This document shows positions 11,044-21,368 of a stretch of DNA of 64,000 nucleotides, in pieces (positions within the stretch are counted from its first letter, which is position 1; the number at the start of each line of letters is the position of its first letter). The notes beneath the pieces were generated by a model. It ran no database searches, was not told the origin of the DNA, and saw nothing but the letters and a program-made list of their open reading frames with translations. This DNA comes from Huaxiibacter chinensis (GTDB taxonomy: Bacteria; Pseudomonadota; Gammaproteobacteria; Enterobacterales; Enterobacteriaceae). Position numbers and translations under genes: made by a program. The stretch covers positions 310,001 through 374,000 of the forward strand of contig NZ_JAJVHF010000001.1 of assembly GCF_022171985.1 (NCBI RefSeq), read 5' to 3'.

Positions 11044-11973
11044 TTATTGCGAGAGAGCCGCTGACAGGGCTTCCGGCTCGTTAAGCGCCGAGGCAGTCAG
11101 GGTGTCAACAATACGTTTTGTCAGACCGGTGAGGACTTTCCCTGGACCGACTTCATAAAGATGCGTAACGCCCTGTGATGCCATAAACTCAACGGTTTTG
11201 GTCCACTGAACCGGGCTATAAAGCTGACGAACCAGCGCGTGGCGAATAGCCTCTGGCGCAGTTTCGCATTTCACATCGACGTTATTCACAACGGAAAGGG
11301 TCGGTGCGTTAAAGGTGATTTTTTCAAGCTCAACGGCCAGTTTATCGGCAGCAGGCTTCATCAGAGCACAGTGAGACGGCACGCTGACAGGAAGCGGCAG
11401 CGCGCGTTTAGCGCCTGCTGCTTTACAGGCGGCACCAGCACGTTCAACCGCTTCTTTATGACCGGCGATAACCACCTGGCCTGGCGAGTTGAAGTTAACC
11501 GGTGAAACAACCTGACCTTCAGCGGACTCTTCACAGGCTTTCGCAATCGCCGCGTCATCCAGACCGATGATGGCAGACATCCCGCCCGTGCCTTCTGGCA
11601 CGGCTTCCTGCATGAATTTGCCCCGCATTTCGACCAGACGTACTGCATCGGCAAAGGCGATGACGCCCGCACAGACCAGCGCAGAGTATTCGCCCAGGCT
11701 ATGGCCCGCCAGCATCGCAGGTGCTTTACCGCCCTGCTGCTGCCAGACGCGCCACAGCGCGACGGAAGCCGTTAACAATGCAGGCTGAGTTTGCCAGGTT
11801 TTGTTCAGCTCTTCTGCCGGACCGTGTTGCGTCAACGCCCAAAGATCGTAACCCAGAGCATCAGAAGCTTCACGGAAAGTCTCTTCCACGATCGGGTAGG
11901 TTGCTGCCATGTCTGACAACATCCCAACAGCCTGAGATCCCTGTCCCGGGAAGACGAAAGCAAATTGCGTCAT
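11044..11973 (-). CDS. fabD: Malonyl-CoA:ACP transacylase FabD
   Basis: Transfers malonyl from CoA to ACP, supplying the elongation substrate. It is 309 aa. FPGQGSQ near the N terminus and the nucleophile Ser92 in GHSLGEYSA are clear; the partner histidine lies in the PVSVPSHCALM segment. It is spaced 15 bp from fabH and 12 bp from fabG. Confidence 0.97.
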   Translation of the reverse strand: MTQFAFVFPGQGSQAVGMLSDMAATYPIVEETFREASDALGYDLWALTQHGPAEELNKTWQTQPALLTASVALWRVWQQQGGKAPAMLAGHSLGEYSALVCAGVIAFADAVRLVEMRGKFMQEAVPEGTGGMSAIIGLDDAAIAKACEESAEGQVVSPVNFNSPGQVVIAGHKEAVERAGAACKAAGAKRALPLPVSVPSHCALMKPAADKLAVELEKITFNAPTLSVVNNVDVKCETAPEAIRHALVRQLYSPVQWTKTVEFMASQGVTHLYEVGPGKVLTGLTKRIVDTLTASALNEPEALSAALSQ

Positions 11974-11988
11974 GTTTTAATCCTTATA

Positions 11989-12942
11989 CTAAAAACGAAC
12001 CAGCGCGGAACCCCAGGTGAAACCGCCACCGAAGGCTTCAAGCAAGACCAGCTGGTCCCGTTTGATTCGCCCATCGCGTACCGCTTCGTCAAACGCGCAG
12101 GGTACCGATGCCGCAGAAGTATTGCCGTGACGATCGAGCGTCACCACAACGTTATCCATCGACATGCCTAACTTTTTCGCGGTCGCACTGATGATACGCA
12201 GGTTCGCCTGATGCGGAACCAGCCAGTCGAGCGCGGAACGATCGAGGTTATTGGCCGCCAGCGTCTCATCCACAATGTGGGCAAGCTCAGTTACCGCGAC
12301 CTTAAAGACCTCGTTACCGGCCATTGTCAGGTGGATTGGGTTATCCGGATTAACGCGATCGGCATTTGGCAGCGTTAACAGCTCACCATAGCTACCGTCA
12401 GCGTGTAAATGCGTCGAGATGATGCCGGGTTGTTCAGACTGACCCAACAGAACCGCACCCGCGCCGTCACCAAAGATAATAATGGTTCCACGATCGGCAG
12501 GATCGCACGTACGAGCCAGAACGTCCGCGCCGATCACCAGAGCATATTTTACCGCACCGGATTTTACGTACATATCTGCGACGCTCAGCGCGTAGGTAAA
12601 ACCTGCACACGCGGCAGCAACGTCAAACGCCGGACACCCTTTAATGCCCAACATGCCCTGAATCTGGCAGGCAGCGCTTGGAAATGCATGCGTCGCAGAG
12701 GTCGTTGCGACAATGATCAGCCCGATCTCTTCTTTATCGACACCGGCCATCTCCAGAGCACGAAGACCCGCTTCGTAGCCCATGGTAGAAACCGTTTCAT
12801 CTGGCGCGGCGATACGGCGTTCACGGATACCTGTGCGCGTGACAATCCACTCGTCAGATGTATCAACCATTTTTTCCAGATCGGCGTTGGTACGCACTTG
12901 TTTTGGCAGATAACTGCCGGTACCTAAAATCTTCGTATACAT
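11989..12942 (-). CDS. fabH: Beta-ketoacyl-ACP synthase III (FabH)
   Basis: Starts fatty acid synthesis by condensing acetyl-CoA with malonyl-ACP. It is 317 aa. The nucleophile Cys112 is in [13 protein letters not shown]; the catalytic His lies in [11 protein letters not shown] and the Asn in [13 protein letters not shown]. The C terminus [13 protein letters not shown] is typical. It starts 6 bp after the plsX stop, so it is co-transcribed with plsX. Confidence 0.97.
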   Translation of the reverse strand: MYTKILGTGSYLPKQVRTNADLEKMVDTSDEWIVTRTGIRERRIAAPDETVSTMGYEAGLRALEMAGVDKEEIGLIIVATTSATHAFPSAACQIQGMLGIKGCPAFDVAAACAGFTYALSVADMYVKSGAVKYALVIGADVLARTCDPADRGTIIIFGDGAGAVLLGQSEQPGIISTHLHADGSYGELLTLPNADRVNPDNPIHLTMAGNEVFKVAVTELAHIVDETLAANNLDRSALDWLVPHQANLRIISATAKKLGMSMDNVVVTLDRHGNTSAASVPCAFDEAVRDGRIKRDQLVLLEAFGGGFTWGSALVRF

Positions 12943-12948
12943 GTACGC

Positions 12949-13983
12949 TCAGTCACTTTTTGCTAATACAGATTCCAGGCGAGCGGCAATCCGCTGGGGG
13001 ACTTGTCGCTGCACCGCCTGCACTGCCTGTTCAATGGCGACGGTAAACGCTCGCTGATTGGCCGCACCATGACTCTTTATCACCGTGCCGCGCAATCCTA
13101 ACAGACAGGCGCCATTATACTGGTCGGGGTTGAGGTGACTGAATCGCCGCGTCAGGCTTTTTTGTAACCAACGCTTTAAAATAATCAGCCACCAGGACCT
13201 TTTTTTCCCTTCTCCCTGCGATTTCAGCAGAGAAAGGAACATCCTTACCACCCCTTCCATCGTTTTTAACGTCACGTTGCCGGTAAAACCATCACATACC
13301 AGCACATCCGTTTTTCCGGTCAGCAACTCGTTGGCTTCAAGATATCCAATATAGTTGATCGAGGGGACGGATTTCAGAATTTCCGCCGCCTCGCGAATAC
13401 TGTCGAGACCTTTGGTCTCTTCTTCACCGATGTTTAATAACGCGACGCGAGGGTTTTTTATCCCGACGACTTCCTCTGCCAGCACCGATCCCATCACGGC
13501 GAACTGCGCCAGCATGGTACTGTCACAATCGACGTTAGCGCCCAGGTCGAGCACCACCGTTTTGCCCTTTTGCTGATGAGGCAATACCGTCACCAGCGCC
13601 GGACGCTCAATACCCTCAATAGGTTTGAGCAATAATTTAGCCAGCCCCATCAGCGCGCCGGTATTCCCCGCGCTGACGCACGCTTGCGCGCGCCCTTCTT
13701 TAACCAGATCCAGCGCGATCCGCATGGACGTTCCGCGGCTGTTACGCACGGCTTGCGATGGCCGGGCATCACTTGCAATAACTGACTGCGCAGGAATAAT
13801 CTGCAGACGTGAACGTTGTTCGAAGTCAGCTTTTGCGAGTAATGGCGTGATTGCGTCGGGATTACCGACTAAAAGAAGTGTGAGTTGCGAATTAGAATTC
13901 AGTGCCTGCAAAGCTGCAGGCACTGTCACGGATGGGCCAAAATCTCCCCCCATGACATCTAACGCCAGGGTTAGACGTGTCAA
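12949..13983 (-). CDS. plsX: Phosphate acyltransferase PlsX
   Basis: Makes acyl-phosphate from acyl-ACP, the donor for PlsY in phospholipid synthesis. The body ([47 protein letters not shown]) is unmistakable. The start is taken as the TTG at 13983, where the conserved [13 protein letters not shown] begins (344 aa). A GTG at 14037 would add 18 residues not shared by the family and read through a hairpin. The protein ends [11 protein letters not shown]; the E. coli protein as I recall it has a tail about a dozen residues longer. Confidence 0.9.
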   Translation of the reverse strand: MTRLTLALDVMGGDFGPSVTVPAALQALNSNSQLTLLLVGNPDAITPLLAKADFEQRSRLQIIPAQSVIASDARPSQAVRNSRGTSMRIALDLVKEGRAQACVSAGNTGALMGLAKLLLKPIEGIERPALVTVLPHQQKGKTVVLDLGANVDCDSTMLAQFAVMGSVLAEEVVGIKNPRVALLNIGEEETKGLDSIREAAEILKSVPSINYIGYLEANELLTGKTDVLVCDGFTGNVTLKTMEGVVRMFLSLLKSQGEGKKRSWWLIILKRWLQKSLTRRFSHLNPDQYNGACLLGLRGTVIKSHGAANQRAFTVAIEQAVQAVQRQVPQRIAARLESVLAKSD

Positions 13984-14008
13984 GGTGTCGTCACTGCCTG
14001 GTTTGGTG

Positions 14009-14030
14009 TTTCCCCAGTTGCCTGGGGAAA
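14009..14030 (-). other. Perfect hairpin between rpmF and plsX
   Basis: Stem TTTCCCCAG with CTGGGGAAA, 9 bp, and a 4-nt loop in the 79-bp spacer before the plsX TTG. No T-run follows, so it is not an ordinary terminator. It is more likely a processing or stability element that lets rpmF mRNA outnumber plsX-fab mRNA. Confidence 0.6.
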
Positions 14031-14062
14031 TCCTCACTAAGCTTCATCACGCTTGCGCGTGA

Positions 14063-14248
<186 letters not shown>

Positions 14249-14252
14249 TCAA

Positions 14253-14812
<560 letters not shown>

Positions 14813-14813
14813 A

Positions 14814-14840
14814 GAAAAAGGCAACCTGAGCTGCCTTTTG
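14814..14840 (-). terminator. Terminator-like hairpin above the yceD promoter
   Basis: Stem AAAAGGCA/TGCCTTTT around an 8-nt loop, in the gap between divergent yceD and yceF. On the minus strand it is followed by TTCTTTG. It may insulate the yceD promoter from antisense transcription, or end a short RNA; the E. coli small RNA SraB comes from this neighbourhood, but I could not place its ends here. Confidence 0.55.
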
Positions 14841-14914
14841 CCAATTATTCGCACACATTGCGGCCCGTAGTTTAAAATGGCTGGCATCGATACGCTATAT
14901 CTGGTGATAAAAAT

Positions 14915-15499
14915 ATGCCAAATCTTATCCTTGCTTCCACTTCACCCTACCGCCGAATGTTGCTTGAGAAGCTCGGGATCCCGTTTGAATGCGCCGCGCC
15001 AGACGCCGACGAAACGCCGCAACCGGCTGAATCGCCTCGTCATCTGGTGCTTCGCCTGGCCAAAGAGAAGGCGCAAAGTCTGGCAACGCGGTATCCCAAC
15101 CACTTGATTATAGGATCGGACCAGGTGTGTGTCCTGGACGGCGAGATCGCCGGAAAGCCCCACACCGAAGCCAATGCCTGCCAGCAGCTGATGCGCGCCA
15201 GAGGCAATATTGTCACCTTTTATACAGGTCTTGCCCTTTACAACTCTGCGACGGGTCACCTGCAAACGGAGTGCGAACCCTTTGATGTTCACTTCCGCCA
15301 TTTAAGCGAGCAGGAGATAAACGATTACGTGCGCCGGGAACGTCCGCTTGACTGTGCGGGGAGCTTTAAAAGCGAAGGGCTAGGTATCGCACTATTTGAA
15401 AAGCTGGACGGGCGCGATCCCAACACGCTGGTGGGGCTCCCGCTGATTGCGCTGTGTCAGATGCTCAGACGTGAGGAGTATAATCCGCTGACGGCGTGA
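14915..15499 (+). CDS. yceF: Maf-family m7GTP pyrophosphatase YceF
   Basis: House-cleaning nucleotide pyrophosphatase; the E. coli YceF subgroup prefers 7-methyl-GTP. It is 194 aa with the Maf signature [15 protein letters not shown] at the N terminus, [12 protein letters not shown] in the middle and [29 protein letters not shown] near the end, which contain the conserved Ser, Arg, Asp and Lys residues. It is divergent from yceD and convergent with rluC. Confidence 0.94.
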   Translation: MPNLILASTSPYRRMLLEKLGIPFECAAPDADETPQPAESPRHLVLRLAKEKAQSLATRYPNHLIIGSDQVCVLDGEIAGKPHTEANACQQLMRARGNIVTFYTGLALYNSATGHLQTECEPFDVHFRHLSEQEINDYVRRERPLDCAGSFKSEGLGIALFEKLDGRDPNTLVGLPLIALCQMLRREEYNPLTA

Positions 15500-15517
15500 G
15501 GGTTCCGCTGCGGTCTG

Positions 15518-15543
15518 ATGCCCTCTCCCACAGGGAGAGGGAC
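15518..15543. repeat. Short inverted repeat of the CCCTCTCCC family
   Basis: Between convergent yceF and rluC stands CCCTCTCCC-ACA-GGGAGAGGG, a 9-bp perfect stem. Sequences of this type recur between genes in Enterobacter and Klebsiella genomes (from general knowledge); only one copy is in this window. It could also serve as a terminator stem, though no T-run follows on either strand. Confidence 0.6.
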
Positions 15544-15553
15544 CAAGGCAAAA

Positions 15554-16501
15554 TCAGCCGCGCAGAAACGTCAGACACCGTTTGAGCTGATCGTCCAGCG
15601 GCGCTTCGATACGCAGCGTTTCACCGGTATTCGGGTGGGTGAACGTCAGGGCTGCCGCATGCAGGAAGAGGCGAGACAGCCCCGAACCCGCCAGTTGTTT
15701 ATCAAACTCGCGATCGCCGTAGCGGTCGTCAAACGCAATCGGATGCCCGGCATACTGCGTATGCACGCGGATCTGATGGGTACGACCGGTGACCGGGCTG
15801 CAGCGTACCAGGGTTGCAAACGCGTAACGCTCCTCTACCTTAAAGCGCGTCTCTGAGGGCTTGCCCTCCTGGTTTACCCGCACGATACGTTCACCGCTTT
15901 GCAGGATATTTTTCAGCAACGGCGCCTGCACCACTTTGACGTGCGACTGCCACTGGCCGCGCACCAGCGCCAGATAATCCTTCTGCATCCCTTTTTCGCG
16001 CAGCTGTTCATGCAGAGAACGTAGCGCCGAGCGTTTTTTGGCCACCAGCAGCACGCCTGAGGTGTCACGGTCCAGACGATGAACCAGCTCAAGGAATCGC
16101 GCGTCGGGACGCAAGGCTCGCAGCCCTTCAATCACGCCAAAGCTCAGACCACTGCCGCCATGGACCGCCGTGCCCGAGGGTTTGTTCAGCACCAGAATGT
16201 GGTCGTCTTCATAGAGGATAACGTCACTCAGCGCGGCCACTTTCTGCAGTTTAGGTGACACCCCCTCTTCTTCGCGTTCCGTAACGCGCACGGGAGGTAT
16301 GCGGATCTGATCGCCCGCTTCCAGTTTGTACTCTGGCTTCACGCGTTTTTTATTCACCCGCACCTCGCCTTTGCGCAAGATGCGATAAATCATACTTTTT
16401 GGTACACCTTTTAATTGGGTACGTAAAAAGTTGTCGATTCGTTGCCCCGCTTCGTCATCCGCGATCGCAACCATTTTTACCGATGGAGTCTCTGTTTTCA
16501 T
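15554..16501 (-). CDS. rluC: 23S rRNA pseudouridine synthase C (positions 955/2504/2580)
   Basis: Isomerises three uridines of 23S rRNA to pseudouridine. It is 315 aa (319 in E. coli). An N-terminal S4 RNA-binding domain (about residues 20-80) includes the RKGEVRVNKKRVKPEYKLEAGD hairpin region. The catalytic Asp144 is in HRLDRDTSGVLLVAKK, with the downstream TGRTHQIRVH motif. It is divergent from rne across a 571-bp gap. Confidence 0.96.
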   Translation of the reverse strand: MKTETPSVKMVAIADDEAGQRIDNFLRTQLKGVPKSMIYRILRKGEVRVNKKRVKPEYKLEAGDQIRIPPVRVTEREEEGVSPKLQKVAALSDVILYEDDHILVLNKPSGTAVHGGSGLSFGVIEGLRALRPDARFLELVHRLDRDTSGVLLVAKKRSALRSLHEQLREKGMQKDYLALVRGQWQSHVKVVQAPLLKNILQSGERIVRVNQEGKPSETRFKVEERYAFATLVRCSPVTGRTHQIRVHTQYAGHPIAFDDRYGDREFDKQLAGSGLSRLFLHAAALTFTHPNTGETLRIEAPLDDQLKRCLTFLRG

Positions 16502-17072
16502 GGTTGGCGATTCTAAATATCGTCAGCCATTAGCGCCACTCATTTTTCTGTGCTTATATTGAGTTTCATCCCGAGTGCGACACTTTCACGCAATCGATTT
16601 GGTGGTTATTAAAGCAATCACCGTATTGAAGTGAAGAAACTGTGAGTAACCGGGTGATAATTGGTAAAAGTCATCTTGCTATAACCCGGTTAGCAGTGGA
16701 ATAATGAGGTTGTTTTCCGTGTTAAATCTGGGTTTTGTAAGGTTAATGACGGAATAACCCATTTTGTCTGACCGATCATCCACGCAGCAATGGCGTAAGA
16801 CGTATTGATCTTTCAGACAGTTAGCGGGCTGCGGGTTGCAGTACTTCCCGGTAAATGGAATCTTCTCTGGAGAGTTTTACCCAGGCTGTTCCCCTGATAA
16901 TTGCGCTGTTTTTCCGTATGAAATACAGGCAACCGACACTCTGCGCCTCTTAAGCGTACGACAACCGTGAGGTTGGCGACGTGAACAGACACGAGGCCAT
17001 CGGTTCATACCCCGGAAAGCGTCACCTTGCCCGCAGCTTAGTCGTCAATGTAAGAATAATGAGTAAGTTACG
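16502..17072 (+). promoter_or_regulatory. rne promoter region and autoregulatory 5'UTR
   Basis: 571 bp without a gene, between rluC and rne. In E. coli the rne message has a leader of about 360 nt with conserved stem-loops (Rfam rne5) through which RNase E senses and cuts its own mRNA. A matching leader would start near 16710. Hairpins are visible, for example CAACC-GTGA-GGTTG near 16961. No open frame of note is present. The upstream part should also hold the rluC promoter. Confidence 0.7.
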
Positions 17073-20000
17073 ATGAAAAGAATGTTAATCAACGCAACTC
17101 AGCAAGAAGAGTTGCGTGTCGCCCTTGTGGATGGGCAGCGCCTGTACGATCTGGATATCGAAAGTCCTGGACACGAACAGAAAAAAGCGAACATTTACAA
17201 AGGTAAAATCACCCGCATTGAACCCAGCCTTGAGGCCGCATTCGTCGATTACGGCGCTGAACGCCACGGTTTCCTGCCTCTTAAAGAAATTGCCCGCGAA
17301 TACTTCCCTGCAAACTATAACTCCCATGGTCGTCCAAACATTAAAGATGTGTTGCGCGAAGGCCAGGAAGTCATTGTTCAGATCGATAAAGAAGAGCGTG
17401 GCAACAAAGGCGCTGCGCTGACCACCTTTATTAGTCTGGCAGGCAGCTACCTGGTGCTGATGCCAAACAACCCGCGTGCGGGCGGTATCTCCCGTCGTAT
17501 CGAAGGCGACGATCGTACCGAGCTGAAAGAAGCGCTGGCAAGCCTTGAACTGCCTGATGGCATGGGCTTAATTGTCCGCACCGCAGGGGTTGGCAAATCC
17601 GCGGAGGCGCTGCAGTGGGATCTTGGATTCCGTCTGAAGCACTGGGAAGCTATCCAGAAAGCCGCTGAAAACCGTCCGGCTCCCTTCCTGATTCACCAGG
17701 AGAGCAACGTTATCGTCCGCGCTTTCCGTGACTATCTGCGTCAGGACATTGGCGAAATTCTGATTGATAACCCGAAAGTGCTTGAGCTGGCTCGCCAGCA
17801 CATCGCCGCGCTGGGTCGTCCTGATTTCACCAGCAAAATTAAACTGTACACCGGTGAGATCCCGTTGTTCAGCCACTACCAGATTGAATCGCAGATTGAA
17901 TCCGCCTTCCAGCGTGAAGTGCGTCTTCCTTCCGGCGGCTCCATTGTTATCGACTCCACCGAAGCGCTCACCGCCATCGACATCAACTCCGCACGTGCAA
18001 CGCGCGGTGGCGATATCGAAGAGACGGCGTTCAACACCAACCTTGAAGCGGCCGATGAAATTGCCCGTCAGCTGCGCCTGCGCGACCTTGGCGGTCTGAT
18101 CGTTATCGACTTCATCGATATGACTCCGGTGCGCCACCAGCGTGCGGTTGAAAACCGACTGCGTGAGGCGGTTCGTCAGGACCGTGCGCGCATCCAGATC
18201 AGCCACATTTCTCGTTTCGGCCTGCTGGAAATGTCCCGTCAGCGTCTTAGCCCGTCTCTGGGTGAATCCAGTCACCACGTTTGCCCACGCTGCTCCGGCA
18301 CGGGTACCGTACGTGATAACGAATCGCTGTCTCTCTCCATCCTGCGTCTGATTGAAGAAGAAGCGCTGAAAGAGAACACCAAAGAAGTCCACGCGATCGT
18401 TCCTGTACCGATTGCCTCTTACCTGCTGAACGAAAAACGTACTGCTGTCAGCGCCGTTGAAGCGCGTCAGGGCGGTGTGCGTTGCATTATCGTGCCAAAC
18501 GACCAGATGCAAACGCCTCACTACTCCGTACTGCGTGTTCGCAAAGGGGAAGAGACCTCAACGCTGAGCTACCTGCTGCCTAAGCTGCACGAAGAAGAGA
18601 TGGCGATGCCATCTGATGAAGAGCCCGCTGAGCGCAAACTGCCTGAGCAGCCTGCACTGGCCACCTTCATCATGCCTGAAGCCCCGCCAGAAGTGGCTCA
18701 GGAGAAAGTGGCGGCTAAGCCTGCTGCACAGAAAAAGACCGCTGCGGAGAATAAACCTGATTCCGCTGAACCTGGCCTGCTGAGCCGTTTCATCGCTGCG
18801 CTGAAAAAGATGTTTGCCGGTGAAGAAGCGAAGCCTGTCGAGCCGGTAGTGGCGCCGAAAGAAGAGAAAAAAGAGCGTCCTCAGGACCGTCGTAAGCGTC
18901 AAAACAACCGCCGTGACCGCAACGATCGCAATGAGCGTGGCGATCGCAGCGAGCGTAACGACCGTCGCGACAACCGTTCCGACAATAACGAAGGCCGTGA
19001 ACCGCGCGAAGACAACCGTCGTAACCGTCGTGAGAAACCACAGCAGAACGTGGAAGATCGCGAAATCCGCCAGCCAGCGGGCGATGAGTCTGACAAGCCG
19101 AAACAGCGTGACGAGCAGCAGCCGCGTCGTGAGCGCAACCGCCGCCGCAATGATGATAAACGTCAGGCGCAGCAGGAAGCCAAAACTGTTAACCGCGAAG
19201 AGCCGGTCGAGCAGGACGCAGAGCAGGAAGAACGCGTACAGGTCATGCCACGTCGTAAGCCGCGTCAGCTGTCTCAGAAAGTGCGCTATGAATCCGAGCA
19301 GACTGACGAGACCGTTATCTCGGTGACTGAACCTGTTGCCGAGGTGGCACAGAACACTCAGGTAGCAAAACGAGACCTGCCTGCGGTTGTCGACACGGCA
19401 TCCGAACAGGAAGAGACGGCTGAAGCGCGTGACAACAACGGTATGCCGCGTCGTTCTCGCCGTTCCCCACGCCATCTGCGCGTGAGCGGTCAGCGTCGTC
19501 GTCGTTATCGTGACGAACGTTACCCAACGCAGTCTGCCATGCCGCTGGCCGTAGCCTGTGCTTCACCAGAAATGGCATCAGGCAAAGTCTGGATCCGTTA
19601 TCCGGTTGCCCGTCCGCAGGAACAGCAGTCAGAAGAGCTGAACGTTGTGAGCCCGGTGGAGACTGAAACAGCTGAACAACCGACGATTGCACCGATTTCC
19701 GCACCTGAAGCGGCTGTCGTTGTCGAAGCTGAAGCAGCGCAAACCGTTGCGGCTGAACAGCCTGCGGTTGAAGCCGTAGACGTTGAAACCACGCATCCGG
19801 AAGTGATTGCTGCACCGGTTGATGAGCAACCACAGGTTATCGCTGAAGAAGATACCGCTGTGGCTCAACACATTGTTGAGGAAGCTCAGGCCGCTGCACC
19901 GGTTGAAACCGTGACCGCTGAGCCTGTAGAAACCGTGACCGCTGAACCTGTTGTTGAAGCGGAATCCACTCCAGCTGAAACGCCAGCACCAGAAGAGGTT

Positions 20001-20279
20001 ACCCCAGTGACTGACGCGGCGGTTGACGCGCCACAGGCCCCTGTTGTTACCCCGGAACCCGAGGTGAAGCCAGAACCTGTCGCTGTTGTCACGACGCGCA
20101 ACCGTACTGCTACAGCGCCAATGACGCGTGCGCCTGCGCCGGAGTATCAGCCGGAAGCACCACGTCACAGCAGCTGGGTGCGCCCGACCTTTGATTTCGA
20201 CGGTAAAGGTGCTGCGGGTGGTCACAGTGCGACCCACCAGGCAACCGCACCGGCAACACGCCCTAACCCGGTTGAGTAA
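17073..20279 (+). CDS. rne: Ribonuclease E
   Basis: Essential endoribonuclease and scaffold of the RNA degradosome, 1068 aa (E. coli 1061). The catalytic half has an S1 domain (about 40-120), the 5' sensor region ([21 protein letters not shown]), the Mg-binding DNase I-like part ([19 protein letters not shown]) and the Zn-link CPRCSGTG. The unstructured half keeps the membrane helix [15 protein letters not shown], two arginine-rich RNA-binding blocks (about 610-690 and 800-850), the [14 protein letters not shown] segment in the enolase-binding region and the C-terminal PNPase-binding tail [10 protein letters not shown]. An 8-residue tandem repeat (VETVTAEP twice) lies in the acidic linker. 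Confidence 0.97.
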   Translation: MKRMLINATQQEELRVALVDGQRLYDLDIESPGHEQKKANIYKGKITRIEPSLEAAFVDYGAERHGFLPLKEIAREYFPANYNSHGRPNIKDVLREGQEVIVQIDKEERGNKGAALTTFISLAGSYLVLMPNNPRAGGISRRIEGDDRTELKEALASLELPDGMGLIVRTAGVGKSAEALQWDLGFRLKHWEAIQKAAENRPAPFLIHQESNVIVRAFRDYLRQDIGEILIDNPKVLELARQHIAALGRPDFTSKIKLYTGEIPLFSHYQIESQIESAFQREVRLPSGGSIVIDSTEALTAIDINSARATRGGDIEETAFNTNLEAADEIARQLRLRDLGGLIVIDFIDMTPVRHQRAVENRLREAVRQDRARIQISHISRFGLLEMSRQRLSPSLGESSHHVCPRCSGTGTVRDNESLSLSILRLIEEEALKENTKEVHAIVPVPIASYLLNEKRTAVSAVEARQGGVRCIIVPNDQMQTPHYSVLRVRKGEETSTLSYLLPKLHEEEMAMPSDEEPAERKLPEQPALATFIMPEAPPEVAQEKVAAKPAAQKKTAAENKPDSAEPGLLSRFIAALKKMFAGEEAKPVEPVVAPKEEKKERPQDRRKRQNNRRDRNDRNERGDRSERNDRRDNRSDNNEGREPREDNRRNRREKPQQNVEDREIRQPAGDESDKPKQRDEQQPRRERNRRRNDDKRQAQQEAKTVNREEPVEQDAEQEERVQVMPRRKPRQLSQKVRYESEQTDETVISVTEPVAEVAQNTQVAKRDLPAVVDTASEQEETAEARDNNGMPRRSRRSPRHLRVSGQRRRRYRDERYPTQSAMPLAVACASPEMASGKVWIRYPVARPQEQQSEELNVVSPVETETAEQPTIAPISAPEAAVVVEAEAAQTVAAEQPAVEAVDVETTHPEVIAAPVDEQPQVIAEEDTAVAQHIVEEAQAAAPVETVTAEPVETVTAEPVVEAESTPAETPAPEEVTPVTDAAVDAPQAPVVTPEPEVKPEPVAVVTTRNRTATAPMTRAPAPEYQPEAPRHSSWVRPTFDFDGKGAAGGHSATHQATAPATRPNPVE

Positions 20280-20293
20280 ATTCTCAACAAGCT

Positions 20294-20324
20294 AAAAAGC
20301 CGACCCAAGGGTCGGCTTTTTTAT
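20294..20324 (+). terminator. rne terminator
   Basis: AAAAAGCCGACC-CAAG-GGTCGGC followed by six Ts on the plus strand. The A-rich left side makes it usable by the convergent LysR gene too, although that gene's stop codon (20321) overlaps the T-run. Confidence 0.88.
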
Positions 20325-21259
20325 TGCCCGCGCACGGGGGGACGCATCCCCGCTATTTGCGGCATGACTTCTCGCATAATCTCCAGAAATCGTCGTAATC
20401 GCGCCGGGTAGTAGCGCGACCATGGATAAACCAGATGGACGGGTAGCGGCGCGGGTTGCCAGTGCGGAAGAAGATGCACCAGCCTTCCCTCGCGGATATC
20501 CTCCTCCACCGTCCAGGCGGAAACGGCCGCAACGCCCTGGCCGATTAACGCCATACTTCGCGTAACATACAGGCTATCCGTGCTTAAACGGGCCGAAATA
20601 GCCACCCTGACCGGTTGCGCGGCGATGCCGTCGTACAGCTCAATATGGCGGCTGTAAAAGGTATTAAGCGCCACCCACGGCAGCGCGCTGAGATCCTCGG
20701 GCTTAGTCACGGGCGGAAAACGTTCCAGCAGCTGCGGTGAGGCGACGATGTATCGGGGAACCTCGGCGAGATGCACCGAGACTGTCGCCGGGTCAACGTC
20801 GGCACCGACACGGATCGCGCAGTCAATGTTGTCACTCAAAAAGTCGACCGATTTATCGTTCAGCATCCATTCAACGGTGAGTTGCGGATAACGATCCAGA
20901 AACCGTGCCAGAGGCGTTAGCAGCTGATCCTGACCAAACGCGTGCGGTGCGCGGACGCGCAGCGTGCCGACGGGTTCATCCTCAGATTGCCCGACCTCGT
21001 CCTCCAGCGCCAGCCAGCTGTCGATGACCCGCCTGGCATGCTGATAGCATCGTTCACCGTCATCGGTGAGTTTTGTGGCATGCGTGGTGCGCAGCAATAA
21101 CCGAACGCCCAGTATGGTTTCAAGCGACTGCAACCGGCGGCTCACCGTCGCCTGCGTGGTCGCGAGCTGACGGGCCGCCGCAGATAACGAACCGGTTTCA
21201 ACGATACGAACAAATGTTCGCATGAGCTCAACCCTGTCTATACGTTCTTTTTTGTTCAT
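20321..21259 (-). CDS. LysR-family transcriptional regulator
   Basis: Predicted regulator of 312 aa from the ATG at 21259, which follows GAGG by 4 bases. The N-terminal winged helix-turn-helix reads ETGSLSAAARQLATTQATVSRRLQSLE (in part), and the substrate-binding domain fills the rest (for example GTLRVRAPHAFGQDQLLTPL). It is divergent from an MFS transporter with a perfect palindrome between them, so it most likely controls that gene. I do not recognise the specific member or its inducer. The pair interrupts the rne-flgL adjacency of E. coli K-12. Confidence 0.88.
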   Translation of the reverse strand: MNKKERIDRVELMRTFVRIVETGSLSAAARQLATTQATVSRRLQSLETILGVRLLLRTTHATKLTDDGERCYQHARRVIDSWLALEDEVGQSEDEPVGTLRVRAPHAFGQDQLLTPLARFLDRYPQLTVEWMLNDKSVDFLSDNIDCAIRVGADVDPATVSVHLAEVPRYIVASPQLLERFPPVTKPEDLSALPWVALNTFYSRHIELYDGIAAQPVRVAISARLSTDSLYVTRSMALIGQGVAAVSAWTVEEDIREGRLVHLLPHWQPAPLPVHLVYPWSRYYPARLRRFLEIMREVMPQIAGMRPPVRGQ

Positions 21260-21271
21260 AGACCTCATACC

Positions 21272-21288
21272 TATACGTCTAACGTATA
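21272..21288. promoter_or_regulatory. Probable LysR operator
   Basis: Perfect inverted repeat TATACGT-CTA-ACGTATA in the 109-bp divergent gap, 12 bp from the LysR start codon. It fits the T-N11-A shape of LysR boxes. Confidence 0.6.
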
Positions 21289-21368
21289 AGCGTTTTACCA
21301 CCAGGCTGGCTACCGTCGCAAGCCTTCATCGGGAAAAATAGCCTCACACCAATATTGAGGACTTTCTT

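Noticed and set aside
17568-18521. 317-codon open frame antisense to rne
   Set aside because: Lies entirely within the conserved catalytic half of rne, and its sequence is the usual low-information product of reading rne backwards.
18558-19475. 305-codon open frame antisense to the rne tail, very rich in Leu, Val and Phe
   Set aside because: It mirrors the Arg/Glu-rich RNase E tail; the apparent membrane-like composition is an artefact of the reverse strand.
19629-20237. Gly/Asn/Arg/Phe-rich open frame antisense to the rne C-terminal region
   Set aside because: Repeat-like look comes from the repetitive Val/Glu/Ala/Pro codons of rne read backwards.
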